Assembly: GCA_015207155.1 (NCBI GenBank)
Contig: JADEXK010000037.1
Span: 1-59,610 of the forward strand
Length of the DNA: 59,610 bases
Source of the DNA: Nostocales cyanobacterium LEGE 11386
GTDB lineage: Bacteria > Cyanobacteriota > Cyanobacteriia > Cyanobacteriales > Nostocaceae
Reading direction: 5' to 3'
Positions 17,620 through 26,760 of the stretch are shown in pieces. Every line of letters begins with the position of its first letter. Within the stretch, counting starts at the first letter, position 1. The position numbers and the translations under genes are program-made. The notes beneath the pieces are model-generated. The model was given only the letters and a program-made list of their open reading frames with translations. It searched no databases and was not told the DNA's origin.

Positions 17620-18384
17620 ATGATCAAAATCAGCAAGTCACATTTATTTGCAGTGAAAGGTTCGGCTATGATGGCTGATTTGCAAGAAAAAGAACTGGAA
17701 AGGCGATTAAGTTTATATCAAGTGTTCCTGAAGTTATATGAACATCATAGTGGGCTTCTAGATGAAATTCTTCAGCTAGAAAATTTATATCAACCGTCTT
17801 TGTCCAGGGTAAAGCCGCATTATATACAGGGTATAGTAGATGCTTCGACTGTGTATGTGATCACTAACTTGGGTGAAAATCAAACACAAGCCTTGCAGCA
17901 ACCGCAGCAGATTTGGACAGTAGGTCGCGATCGCAGTAGTGGAATTTGCATTGCGGATACATATCTATCTCGCCGTCACGCGGCGATTCAATATATTGAA
18001 AATCAGGGTTTCTACTTAATCGATTTCAATAGTACCAATGGCTCTTTTGTGAATGGCGAACGAGCTTATCAGCCGATCAAACTCCAAGATGGCGATCGCC
18101 TGCGTCTAGGGAGTATTACTGTTGATTTTTTTCTTAATCATGATGTTCGTATTTTGCCGAGTGTGGCAATGGAATTACTGATGCAGCTTGTGCCTCGAAC
18201 GGCAAATATTCAAGAAAAGAAACACAGTAATATTGATGATACAGAAAAATTCTGGACTGAAAAACCTATAAATTTCGGCTTAATAGAAAATCTAGAATGT
18301 TGGCATAGTGGCTTAAGTCCAGAACAACAATCAGCTGTCTTAGAACGCTTTTTTAGTAGGACAAAACCTGATAATAATTCGTAA
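17620..18384 (+). CDS. FHA-domain protein
   Basis: 254 aa. A forkhead-associated domain lies at about residues 95-170, with the phosphothreonine-binding motifs VGRDRSSGI, YLSRRHAAI and NSTNGSFVNGE. The N-terminus is helical (KELERRLSLYQVFLKLYEHH) and the C-terminus is poorly conserved. Internal ATGs at 17668 and 17671 are alternative starts that would keep the helical part intact. The domain binds phosphothreonine peptides, so the kinase gene upstream (15672) is a possible partner, but the 343-base gap makes that speculative. Confidence 0.88.
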   Translation: MIKISKSHLFAVKGSAMMADLQEKELERRLSLYQVFLKLYEHHSGLLDEILQLENLYQPSLSRVKPHYIQGIVDASTVYVITNLGENQTQALQQPQQIWTVGRDRSSGICIADTYLSRRHAAIQYIENQGFYLIDFNSTNGSFVNGERAYQPIKLQDGDRLRLGSITVDFFLNHDVRILPSVAMELLMQLVPRTANIQEKKHSNIDDTEKFWTEKPINFGLIENLECWHSGLSPEQQSAVLERFFSRTKPDNNS

Positions 18385-18430
18385 TTTGTAAATACAGAGA
18401 AAAGCTATAATTTTATGAATATTTTTAATT

Positions 18431-18469
18431 AAAAAGACTGAACTTATATATTGTAAGCCCAGTCTTTTT
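18431..18469. terminator. Bidirectional terminator between FHA gene and recA
   Basis: AAAAAGACTG (18431-18440) pairs perfectly with CAGTCTTTTT (18460-18469) around a 19-base loop. The A-run and T-run let it act as an intrinsic terminator in both directions, for the FHA gene on plus and recA on minus. Confidence 0.8.
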
Positions 18470-18528
18470 AAGGAAGTTGCAGTATTCATATAAACGTTCT
18501 AGTTAATCAAATAGAACGCACATGAATA

Positions 18529-19605
18529 CTATTCTTCTTCTTCCTCTAAATCAACATCTTCATCTTCTTCATTAGCCTTCGACACGGAGTTAGCAGAGAC
18601 AACCGCTCCCATATCTAGCTTTTGACGAACTAATTCTTTAATTTGTTCAGCAAATTCCGGCTTTTCTTCTAAGTACTTGATAGCATTATCTCGACCTTGG
18701 GAGATATTATCACCGTTGTAACTGTACCAAGCTCCTTTACGAACAATCACACCAGTTTCTTCCGCTAAGTCAACAAGGCAACCTAAGGTAGAAACTCCTT
18801 TGCCAAAAATAATGTCAAATTCCGCTATTCTAAAAGGCGGTGCAACTTTATTTTTGGCAACTTTAACTTTGACACGGTTGCCAAATTCATCAGTACCTTT
18901 TTTCAAGGTTTGAATCCGGCGAATATCCAAGCGGACTGAGGCATAAAACTTCAACGCATTACCACCAGTTGTGGTTTCTGGACTGCCGTAAGTAACGCCA
19001 ATTTTTTGCCGCAACTGGTTAATGAAAATAACAGTGCAGCCAGACTTACCTATATTGCCAGTGATTTTACGTAGGGCTTGGCTCATCAATCTTGCCTGAA
19101 GACCAACATGGGCATCACCCATATCTCCTTCAATTTCGGCGCGGGGAACCAGTGCTGCTACTGAGTCAATAACTACAATATCAACGGCGGCAGAACGTAC
19201 TAGCTGGTCAACAATTTCTAAAGCAGATTCGCCAGTGTCAGGTTGAGAAACTAGCAAATTTTCAATATCTACACCCAAGGCCGCCGCATAAGTGGGGTCA
19301 AGGGCATGTTCAGCATCAACAAATGCCGCAATACCGCCATTTTTTTGCACTTCAGCGAGTGCGTGTAGTGCTACTGTAGTCTTACCAGAACTTTCTGGCC
19401 CATAAATTTCAATTACCCGCCCTTTGGGTAAACCTCCACCCAATGCCAGATCCAAGGTGAGCGCCCCAGTAGAGATAGTTTCTACTCGCATCCGGGTAGC
19501 ATCGCCTAGGCGCATGATTGCTCCTTTACCGAAGCTGCGCTCTATCTGGTTGAGTACTATATTCAACGCTTTTTGCTTGCCAGAAGTATCGGTGTTGATA
19601 GCCAT
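18529..19605 (-). CDS. recA: Recombinase RecA
   Basis: A 358-aa strand-exchange protein for homologous recombination and the SOS response. Walker A is GPESSGKT near residue 69, Walker B is VDIVVIDSVAAL, and the L2 loop region is TTGGNALKFYASVRLD. The C-terminus ends in an acidic tail (EEDEDVDLEEEEE), longer than in many bacteria. The ATG is at 19605. A LexA-like box lies 52-65 bases upstream, and a bidirectional terminator lies after the stop. Confidence 0.98.
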   Translation of the reverse strand: MAINTDTSGKQKALNIVLNQIERSFGKGAIMRLGDATRMRVETISTGALTLDLALGGGLPKGRVIEIYGPESSGKTTVALHALAEVQKNGGIAAFVDAEHALDPTYAAALGVDIENLLVSQPDTGESALEIVDQLVRSAAVDIVVIDSVAALVPRAEIEGDMGDAHVGLQARLMSQALRKITGNIGKSGCTVIFINQLRQKIGVTYGSPETTTGGNALKFYASVRLDIRRIQTLKKGTDEFGNRVKVKVAKNKVAPPFRIAEFDIIFGKGVSTLGCLVDLAEETGVIVRKGAWYSYNGDNISQGRDNAIKYLEEKPEFAEQIKELVRQKLDMGAVVSANSVSKANEEDEDVDLEEEEE

Positions 19606-19656
19606 TCTTGCCTCTAACTATATGGATTTCAGGAGTGTTGGGCTGGGAATTTGAGT

Positions 19657-19670
19657 AGAACAGATATACT
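19657..19670 (-). promoter_or_regulatory. LexA-like box upstream of recA
   Basis: On the minus strand the sequence reads AGTATATCTGTTCT, which matches the cyanobacterial LexA consensus RGTACNNNDGTWCB at every defined position except one (T for C at position 5). It lies 52-65 bases upstream of the recA ATG. This supports LexA control of recA, but binding is inferred. Confidence 0.5.
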
Positions 19671-20068
19671 ATTTTAGCCAGAAAATTCTAGAATATAACT
19701 TCGCAAATTAAAAAGGAAGTTTGACAAGATCCTAACCTGCTCACTACCTGATTGGGGTAGTTCCACACCAGAATACCAACTTAAATTCAGATATAGCTTC
19801 TTTGATGCAGGTAAGCAAGGAGTTTTAAAGTAAATGATTATACAACAAAATTTTGCTATGCACAGGTAGGTTACTAGTAGCAGTTTACCCCTTGTCAAGG
19901 TGTAATGTATTTTTCTTGGTGTCTTAGTGCCTTTGTGGTTCAAAAGTCATTATTTTGAACCATTAAAACACAAAGGTGGAAAGCCTAAAATTTTGTCCAC
20001 TTTACCCACCTTGAAAGGTCTACTAGTAGCAGTCTTGATTGGTTGACTGTTAAGGCTCCCAGTGCCAT
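19671..20068. other. Intergenic region between recA and hybrid kinase
   Basis: No gene is supported. Apart from the dispersed repeat around 19905-19990, nothing recognisable was found. Confidence 0.5.
19905..19990. repeat. Dispersed repeat of the TTGGTGTCTTAGTGCCTTTGT type
   Basis: The stretch CTTGGTGTCTTAGTGCCTTT followed by GTGGTTCAAAA is a very common cyanobacterial intergenic repeat. Inverse copies read ACCACAGAGGCGC...ACACGGAG. A short reading frame over it on the minus strand (19674-19943) is not considered a gene. A relative of this repeat lies inside the helicase gene at about 24462-24500. Confidence 0.65.
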
Positions 20069-22750
20069 TCAAGTACGTCCAGCGAGATTGGCAACTACAG
20101 CTGCTAACTCGGTGGGATTGACTGGCTTAGGGACGTGAAGTTGAAAGCCTGCCAATAAGGCTTGGGTACGGTCTTCTGCTCTAGCATAGGCTGTCAGCGC
20201 TACTGCGGGAATCCGTCCTCCTTGTTCTTGGGAAAGCGCTCTCAGTTTACGAATTAGTGTGTAACCATCTTCTTGTGGCATCCCAATATCGCTGACGAGG
20301 ACATCAGGGTGAAATTCTTCTAAGGCCACTAGTGCCTCAAAAGTAGATGCTGCTGCCATGACTTGTGCGCCATACTGTCCCAAAATGGTGGTGAGTAACT
20401 GACGAGCGTCCGGCTCATCATCAACAACTAGCACTCGTAAGCCTTTCAGGGTTGGCAGGCTATTAACATCTTCATTGTTAGTGGAGGGTAAAAACTGTGC
20501 TGGTTGATTGGTGTTGACAGCAACGGCTTTCATTGGCAGAGTGACGCTGAATGTTGCTCCTTGACCAATGCCTGGACTTTCAGCACAAACTGTGCCTCCG
20601 TGCAATTCTACCAAGTGACGGACGATCGCTAATCCTAATCCTAGTCCACCATGCGATCGCGTAGTTGAGCTATTGGCTTGGCGAAAGCGCTCAAATACAT
20701 AAGGCAGGAATTCTGGGGCAATTCCGCCGCCTGTATCGCTTACCCGAATTTGCACGCGAGAATTAATTCGCTCTAGTTGTACAGTAACTATTCCCTGTTT
20801 GGGTGTAAATTTGACAGCGTTAGAGAGCAAATTCCAGACAACTTGTTGCAACCGATTGGCATCACCCATCACCACCCCTACGCTCGGATCAAATCTGCAT
20901 TCAATGCGAATTTCTTTAGCGTCAGCTGCTGGACGCACGGTATCAATTGCTGTTTCCACAACTGGGGTTAATTCTACGGGTTGGGTATTGAGGCGGAGTG
21001 TACCCCGAATAATTCGTGAGACATCTAAGACATCTTCAATCAGTTGTGCTAAGGATCTGGTATTGCGATCAATTGTCTCTAAAGCTCTGGCTGTAGTAAT
21101 TTCATCAAATTTGCGGCTCCTGAGTAGCTGTGTCCAGCCGAGCATGGCGTTGAGGGGGGTGCGGAGTTCGTGGGAGAGTGTGGCTAAAAACTCATCTTTC
21201 ATGCGGTTGGCTGTTTCCGCCTCGGCACGTGCTGCTTGTTCGCTCTCTAGTAAGTTTTCGCGTTCTTGCTCTGCCTGCTTGCGATCGGTAATATCAATCA
21301 TGAATCCATGCAGGAGTGGAGATTTATCTCCGCTTCGCACGACATTTACAATGTCATACAGCCAAACAATTCTACCATCAACTGCCAACATTCTGTATTC
21401 AAATTCGTAATTATCTAGTGACAATGAAGATTGTTGGCAGTACTTGATGACCCACTCCCGATCCTCTGGATGTATGTGTTCTGCCCAAAAATTATCGGTG
21501 TACCAATCTTTCAAAGGATAACCAAGAATTTCATAAGTTTGTGGTCCTACATAAGTAAAATTCCCTGTAGTGGCATCTGCTTCCCAAGGAATTACGCGTA
21601 CCTTTTCCGTAAGTGTTCGCAACCTTTCTTCACTATCTTTGAGAGCTTTTTCTGCTAATTTATGATTTGTAATATCTGTGACTAAAGCAACAAAACCTTT
21701 AACTTTCTTTTCCACATCAAACTGAGGAATATAAGTAGTACTCACAATGTGATTTGTACCATCTTTACAAGAGATTTGGTTTTCAAAAGTTACTTTGTTT
21801 CCTGATAATACTAATTCTATGTAAGGAAGAATTGACTGGTAAACTGACTCGCCCAAAATTTCTTTAATGTGTTTGCCATAAGTTTCTGAGGCGGAAAATC
21901 CCAACCAGTCTTCATATCCTTTGTTATTAAAGCGATAGCGTTGCTGAGTATCAACATAAGAAATCAGCGCAGGTACAGCATCTGTAATCAGCCGCATGTC
22001 ATCTTCTTGTTGGCGTAGTGCCTTTTCTGTGCGTTTACTTTCGCTTAAGTCCAGGACAAAACTGACAACGTGCTGTTGATCATTTTCTAATAAGGCAGAA
22101 CCAACTAAAACGGGGACACGACTACCATCTTTACGGATATATTCTTTCTCGAAGGGCTGACACACGCTTTTTGTTTTGAGGTCTGCAATGCAAGACTCAC
22201 TGATTTGCAGATATTCTGGTGGGGTCATATCACGCCATCGCACTCGCCCTGTGAGCAAATCCTCCCATGTATAACCTACCATCTTGAGAAAAGCATCGTT
22301 AGCCTCAAGAATTGTCCCGTTTACATCGGCTACAATGACCCCGATGATGTTAGACTCTGCCAATCTTTTAAACTTAGCCTCACTTGCTTGTAGCTTCTGC
22401 ATACCCATTTCTAGACGCTGTTTAGCGTGATGCAACTCTGCATTCAGCAAGCTAATAAGTATTGTTACCATGATGAATACGCTTAACCGCACTATGTCTT
22501 CCATCCCAGAAATCAAGTGCGTAAACACTGGTTCTACGAAAAAGTAATTGATGGCTAAAGTAGACACAAACGCAGCCAATAATCCTGATTCCATTCCGCC
22601 ATACCAGGCACTAAAGGCCACAGCAGCAAAAAACAGTGGGAAAATATTGAGGATGAGCTGTGAGTGTAGCAACAGTGTTAGTAGCAATGCGCTACCAACA
22701 GCCAATAATGCCACAGCGTAGGGTGCGAGCCGGGGGCGTATTCCTTTCAA
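20069..22750 (-). CDS. Hybrid sensor histidine kinase, multi-PAS with receiver
   Basis: 893 aa. An N-terminal membrane region of four hydrophobic segments (about residues 8-105) resembles the KdpD-type DUF4118 domain. Three PAS/PAC domains follow (about 125-245, 255-370 and 380-500). A HisKA dimerisation domain has the H-box EFLATLSHELRTPLN, and the ATPase has N-box NLLSNAVKFTP and G-box motifs DTGGGI and GLGLGLAIV. A C-terminal receiver (about 770-890) carries DDEP, LVSDIGMP and VPKPVNP. The start is set at TTG 22750, because AAAGGAG lies nine bases upstream; another TTG at 22795 lacks such a site. No partner regulator is adjacent. Confidence 0.9.
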   Translation of the reverse strand: MKGIRPRLAPYAVALLAVGSALLLTLLLHSQLILNIFPLFFAAVAFSAWYGGMESGLLAAFVSTLAINYFFVEPVFTHLISGMEDIVRLSVFIMVTILISLLNAELHHAKQRLEMGMQKLQASEAKFKRLAESNIIGVIVADVNGTILEANDAFLKMVGYTWEDLLTGRVRWRDMTPPEYLQISESCIADLKTKSVCQPFEKEYIRKDGSRVPVLVGSALLENDQQHVVSFVLDLSESKRTEKALRQQEDDMRLITDAVPALISYVDTQQRYRFNNKGYEDWLGFSASETYGKHIKEILGESVYQSILPYIELVLSGNKVTFENQISCKDGTNHIVSTTYIPQFDVEKKVKGFVALVTDITNHKLAEKALKDSEERLRTLTEKVRVIPWEADATTGNFTYVGPQTYEILGYPLKDWYTDNFWAEHIHPEDREWVIKYCQQSSLSLDNYEFEYRMLAVDGRIVWLYDIVNVVRSGDKSPLLHGFMIDITDRKQAEQERENLLESEQAARAEAETANRMKDEFLATLSHELRTPLNAMLGWTQLLRSRKFDEITTARALETIDRNTRSLAQLIEDVLDVSRIIRGTLRLNTQPVELTPVVETAIDTVRPAADAKEIRIECRFDPSVGVVMGDANRLQQVVWNLLSNAVKFTPKQGIVTVQLERINSRVQIRVSDTGGGIAPEFLPYVFERFRQANSSTTRSHGGLGLGLAIVRHLVELHGGTVCAESPGIGQGATFSVTLPMKAVAVNTNQPAQFLPSTNNEDVNSLPTLKGLRVLVVDDEPDARQLLTTILGQYGAQVMAAASTFEALVALEEFHPDVLVSDIGMPQEDGYTLIRKLRALSQEQGGRIPAVALTAYARAEDRTQALLAGFQLHVPKPVNPTELAAVVANLAGRT

Positions 22751-23094
22751 TGTGGCGTCTCCTTTCGTGCAGCTAGCTAAACGGAGTATTCCCAAAATTA
22801 GCTAAACAGTGCGTTCTCTCAACACCTATTTTGCAACGGAAAAATCCACAGATAACAATTACTGGCTGTGAATCTATCTAAAGAGGTAAAGAGGGGATGG
22901 GGGGATGAGGGCGGATCGCCTGATTGCTCAAATTAGACAGAATTCTCGACAATTTTTCTTTCTACTGCGATCGCTAACTAAAAAAGTACAACTAGAGCTA
23001 TTTGGGAAAATAGACACTTTTTGTTATTAGTAACTAATCAAGCAAATAATACAGTACAGCACTCAGCACTAAGTAAGGAATTACGAATTAAAAA
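22751..23094. other. Divergent intergenic region
   Basis: No gene was recognised. It contains a short G-rich tract (22886-22915), one HIP1 site (GCGATCGC near 22968) and a short CAGCACTCAGCACT repeat at 23057-23070. Confidence 0.5.
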
Positions 23095-24663
23095 ATGGCT
23101 CGCACACCCACGTTAACCTTTGATCGCGGTACATTAATTTTGCATCCTCCACCACGCGGTAAAGGTTGGATGGATTATGCTACGTGGGACGATCGCGTGG
23201 AAAAGTTTCGCATCCCGGCGCTGCGATATCGGGCTGTGGTGGAAGCTTTACAAGCGGAAGATGTTTATTTTGTGGATGAAGCGAAAGAATTTTATCCGGT
23301 GGATTTGATTCCCAGTGTGGAAATGGAGCCTTATCCCCATCAAAATGAGGCGTTAACTGCTTGGAAGCTGGCGGGAAGACAGGGGGTTGTGGTGCTACCT
23401 ACGGCGGCGGGAAAGACTTATTTGGCGCAAATGGCGATGCAATCTACACCGCGCACGACGTTAATTGTGGTGCCGACTTTGGATTTAATGCACCAGTGGT
23501 ATGCTCATTTGGTGGCGGCGTTTCCGGATGCGGAGGTGGGTTTGTTGGGGGGTGGTTCGCGCGATCGCACGGCGATTTTGGTGGCGACTTATGATAGTGC
23601 GGCGATTCATGCGGAAAGTATCGGTAATCTCTACGGGTTGATTGTGTTTGATGAGTGTCATCATTTACCGACGGATTTTGGGCGGGTAATTGCCGAGTAT
23701 GCGATCGCGCCTTATCGTTTGGGGTTATCAGCGACACCGGAACGCACTGATGGGAAGCACGCTGATTTAAATATTTTGATTGGCCCGGAGGTATACCGTA
23801 AACGGGCTGAGGATTTGGCGGGTAAGGCTTTGGCTGAACATGAAATTGTGCAAATTAAGGTGAAGTTATCGCAGCAGGAGCGAGAAAGGTACAATCAGTT
23901 AATTCAAACGCGTAATGATTTTTTACGTCAATCAAAGATATCTTTGGGGAGTATTCAAGGTTGGCAAATGTTTGTGCAAATGAGTGCGCGATCACCTGCG
24001 GGAAGAAGGGCGATGTTGGCGCATCGTGAGGCGAAGTCTATTGCTTTGGGTACTGATGGTAAGTTAAGGGTTTTGGCTGATTTGTTGGCTGAACATTTTC
24101 CGGAGAGAATTTTGATTTTTACGGCTGATAATGCGACGGTTTACAGTATTTCGCAACAGTTGTTAATTCCGGCGATTACTCATCAAACTCCGGTGAAGGA
24201 ACGGCATGAGATTTTAACTAAGTTTCGAGAGGGGGAATACAATACTTTGGTGGCTTCTCATGTGTTGAATGAGGGTGTTGATGTCCCGGAGGCTTCGGTG
24301 GCGATTATTCTTTCGGGGACTGGTTCGACTAGGGAGTATATTCAGCGTTTGGGTAGGGTGTTAAGAAAGGGGAATGTGGCTAATAAGCAGGCAATTTTGT
24401 ATGAGGTGGTGGCTGAGGATACTAGTGAGGAGGGGACTTCGGCGCGGCGTAGGGGTGTAAGGGACGAACCACAGAGGCGCGGAGGACACGGAGAGAAGAG
24501 GGGGGATTTGCAGGTGGTGTATGGGGGTGGAAAGGGTAGAAGTCCTAAGGCGGCGGAACAGTTAGAGATTAATTATTCGAGCGAGAGGAAGGATGTTACC
24601 GACGGAGTTACTGAGTCATCGTCTGAATGGGGAGGAGATAATTCCCAAGCGGTTGAAGATTGA
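23095..24663 (+). CDS. XPB/RAD25-like superfamily 2 helicase
   Basis: 522 aa. The N-terminal part (1-75) is a damage-recognition-like domain. Helicase motifs follow: Walker A VVLPTAAGKT, motif II FDECHHL, motif III LSATPER, motif V DVPEASVAI and motif VI QRLGRVLRKG. The arrangement is that of archaeal/bacterial XPB. The C-terminal tail (about 450-522) is unusual: residues from GVRDEPQRRGG onward are encoded by a dispersed intergenic repeat sequence in frame. The gene overlaps the following DUF790 gene by 71 bases, which ties the two as a helicase-nuclease pair. Confidence 0.9.
   Translation: MARTPTLTFDRGTLILHPPPRGKGWMDYATWDDRVEKFRIPALRYRAVVEALQAEDVYFVDEAKEFYPVDLIPSVEMEPYPHQNEALTAWKLAGRQGVVVLPTAAGKTYLAQMAMQSTPRTTLIVVPTLDLMHQWYAHLVAAFPDAEVGLLGGGSRDRTAILVATYDSAAIHAESIGNLYGLIVFDECHHLPTDFGRVIAEYAIAPYRLGLSATPERTDGKHADLNILIGPEVYRKRAEDLAGKALAEHEIVQIKVKLSQQERERYNQLIQTRNDFLRQSKISLGSIQGWQMFVQMSARSPAGRRAMLAHREAKSIALGTDGKLRVLADLLAEHFPERILIFTADNATVYSISQQLLIPAITHQTPVKERHEILTKFREGEYNTLVASHVLNEGVDVPEASVAIILSGTGSTREYIQRLGRVLRKGNVANKQAILYEVVAEDTSEEGTSARRRGVRDEPQRRGGHGEKRGDLQVVYGGGKGRSPKAAEQLEINYSSERKDVTDGVTESSSEWGGDNSQAVED
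24462..24505. repeat. Intergenic-type repeat inside helicase gene
   Basis: The stretch starting GACGAACCACAGAGGCGCGG and ending GGACACGGAGAGAAGAG has the pattern of the abundant cyanobacterial intergenic repeat whose inverse copy lies at about 19905-19935. Here it is inside an open frame and is translated as R-D-E-P-Q-R-R-G-G-H-G-E-K-R-G. Confidence 0.6.
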
Positions 24664-25807
24664 TCACAAGAGTTTGGATTTGGGTAATGAGTTGATTAGT
24701 TGTTTTCAGGAGGCTGTGGGGAAGAGTCAGGGGGTGTTGGAACGTCAGCTTTTGGATTTGGAGGGTGATGCTACTGATTATCGGGTGAAGCGGGGGTTGG
24801 CTTATATTCTTAAGAGTAGTTTTTGTACTTTTGAGGTGGTGAGTCCTTTGGAACCGCCTTTGTTGAGGGAACGGGTGTTTGCTTTGGCGGCGCAGTCGGT
24901 TCCGAGTCGGGAATCTACTGAGGTGACTTTGAATCAGGTGGCTACTGAGTTGAGTCGGGAGTTGGAACGTGAGGTGTTGTTGGCACAGGTGCGTGATGGT
25001 TTATATGCTGATTTGGCGGAAAATAAGATTTTGACTAATTTTGATGCGCCTACTCCGGTGGATTTATTAAATAGATATAATTTGTCTCAGGTACAGGGAA
25101 TTTTTTATAAGGCGAGTCAATTAATTTTAAATGCCCATCGTAATGTTCCGGGAGAATATAAGCTGTTATTTCGCTATTTAAAGTTGTTTCAATTGATGGC
25201 TTATATTGAGGGAGATGCTGACCACGGGTTTACAATTACGGTGGATGGCCCGACGAGTTTATTTCATCCTAGTACGCGATATGGGCTGGCGATCGCTAAA
25301 TTAATTCCGGCTTTATTACATGTTACGAAATGGAGTCTGGCGGCAACTTTACAAACCCGCGATGCTTACACTAATACTTGGAGAACTGGACGTTTTACTC
25401 TCAATTCTGAATGTGGTTTGGTATCACATTACTCCAAAGGTAAGCCTTACGATAGTATGTTGGAGGCATCTTTTGCTGATAAGTGGGATGCACTAAAAAC
25501 AGATTGGATATTAGAGCGAGAAGTTGATTTGGTACCAATTCCTGGTAGTGTGATGATTCCCGATTTTCGCTTAGTTCATCCTGATGGTCGTGATTTCTTA
25601 TTAGAAATTGTCGGTTATTGGCGACCAGAATATTTACAAAAGAAGTTTTATCAGGTGCGGCGTTCTGGATGTGATAATTTAATTTTGGCTATTTCTGAAC
25701 GATTGAATTTGGAAAAAGCCGGGGTTAAATTAGATAATGTCCCGGCAAAAATTGTTTGGTTTAAAGATAAGTTATTACCGAAGGCTGTGTTAGCAGTACT
25801 AGAGTAG
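24593..25807 (+). CDS. Bax1-like nuclease (DUF790)
   Basis: 404 aa, the usual length of the DUF790 family. The start LPTELLSHRLNGEEIIPKRL is the family's typical N-terminus, so the ATG at 24593 is firm, and GAGAGGAAGG lies just upstream. The C-terminal third has a PD-(D/E)XK-like nuclease pattern: IPDFRLVHPDGRDFLLEIVGYW (D, then E-x-V-G-Y-W). In archaea Bax1 binds XPB and forms a bubble-cutting nucleotide excision repair complex. The 71-base overlap with the XPB-like gene indicates translational coupling and a joint role. Confidence 0.88.
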   Translation: MLPTELLSHRLNGEEIIPKRLKIDHKSLDLGNELISCFQEAVGKSQGVLERQLLDLEGDATDYRVKRGLAYILKSSFCTFEVVSPLEPPLLRERVFALAAQSVPSRESTEVTLNQVATELSRELEREVLLAQVRDGLYADLAENKILTNFDAPTPVDLLNRYNLSQVQGIFYKASQLILNAHRNVPGEYKLLFRYLKLFQLMAYIEGDADHGFTITVDGPTSLFHPSTRYGLAIAKLIPALLHVTKWSLAATLQTRDAYTNTWRTGRFTLNSECGLVSHYSKGKPYDSMLEASFADKWDALKTDWILEREVDLVPIPGSVMIPDFRLVHPDGRDFLLEIVGYWRPEYLQKKFYQVRRSGCDNLILAISERLNLEKAGVKLDNVPAKIVWFKDKLLPKAVLAVLE

Positions 25808-25885
25808 TGGGAAAATTACTTAAAAGCTGACACTGCCTGCACATCAACCACAATGAATGAGATCAACAAAATTTCCTCTAATTTT

Positions 25886-25911
25886 ACTCAGCACTCAGCA
25901 CTCAGCACTTT
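25886..25911. repeat. CAGCACT heptamer array
   Basis: Tandem ACTCAGC heptamers (three to four copies) lie between the Bax1-like gene and the convergent membrane protein gene. They belong to the same family as the arrays at 15.0, 31.3, 33.4 and 55.7 kb. Confidence 0.8.
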
Positions 25912-25914
25912 ATT

Positions 25915-26250
25915 TTAGGCGTTGTGAGCAAGACTGGGGTTGTTAACGCGGCGTCTTTGAAAAAGAACTATGACAAAATTAGTGAGTAAGCAGCTAATTG
26001 CTAAAGACAACAAAATATAAGTGGGAGCCATTACCACACCGATGATGAACCAAGTATATACGTGCAATACCATTATGAAAGCAAAAGTACTTGCTATGCC
26101 GACAGCTTTCCATATTTGATGTGTTGGGCAACGGAATACTGTCAGTATGATTGTTAGTGATGTGGCAATTAAGTTGGCTGGTACGAGAAACGCACAAATA
26201 CTTACGCAATTGGCACGGGAAAACTCAGCTAAGGTGTTGAAATCAAGCAT
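25915..26250 (-). CDS. Small conserved membrane protein
   Basis: 111 aa with about three hydrophobic segments (near residues 17-40, 50-70 and 72-97). The N-terminus contains FSRANCVSICAFLVPANL. I recall similar cyanobacterial proteins with this start but know no function. ATG 26250 is chosen over the TTG one codon upstream. The C-terminus is short and basic (FQRRRVN). It is a single gene, convergent with the Bax1-like gene. Confidence 0.7.
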   Translation of the reverse strand: MLDFNTLAEFSRANCVSICAFLVPANLIATSLTIILTVFRCPTHQIWKAVGIASTFAFIMVLHVYTWFIIGVVMAPTYILLSLAISCLLTNFVIVLFQRRRVNNPSLAHNA

Positions 26251-26760
26251 CAATTTGTGGGGATAATGTCAATATCTTAAAAAATAAGAAAATAAACATA
26301 TTTTTAGATATTTGAAATAAACTTAGCATAGCCTGAAGCAATTACTCCGCTAATGTAACATAAATTAAAGTATTTAGAGTGTATTTTAATAATACTAAAT
26401 TATTACCATAATCAACAATTATGAAAATAAGGTGGGGGATGGCCTATCTGAGATAAATTACCAGGTAAAATACTGTATCTATCAGGTAAATTGCACCTTG
26501 ATCAGCTTCGATATCTGCTGCTAAAATTGTGGCATTTTTGATTTAAAAATCATTATAACAATCAATTTTAATTGGTGAGTACTAATTGCAATATCAACAA
26601 TATCAGCCATCTTTGTTATCTGAATATGTATGAAAAATTTTAAGTTAATGTTAAATAATATCAATACTTATTACAAAAAATTTAAAAAAGCTGTGATGGT
26701 AAATAAACTACGCACAGACTACAAGAAAGATCATCCTGAGAAAATTTCTTTGTAGAACAA
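26251..26760. other. AT-rich intergenic region
   Basis: This lies between divergent genes. No coding frame, RNA gene or clear repeat was recognised. Confidence 0.45.

Noticed and set aside
19674..19943. 89-codon minus-strand frame upstream of recA
   Set aside because: Its N-terminus (NHKGTKTPRK) is the translation of a dispersed intergenic repeat, and the rest lacks protein-like composition or a good start.
20799..21410. 203-codon plus-strand frame over the hybrid histidine kinase
   Set aside because: Antisense to the HATPase and HisKA region of the kinase; composition is typical of a shadow frame.
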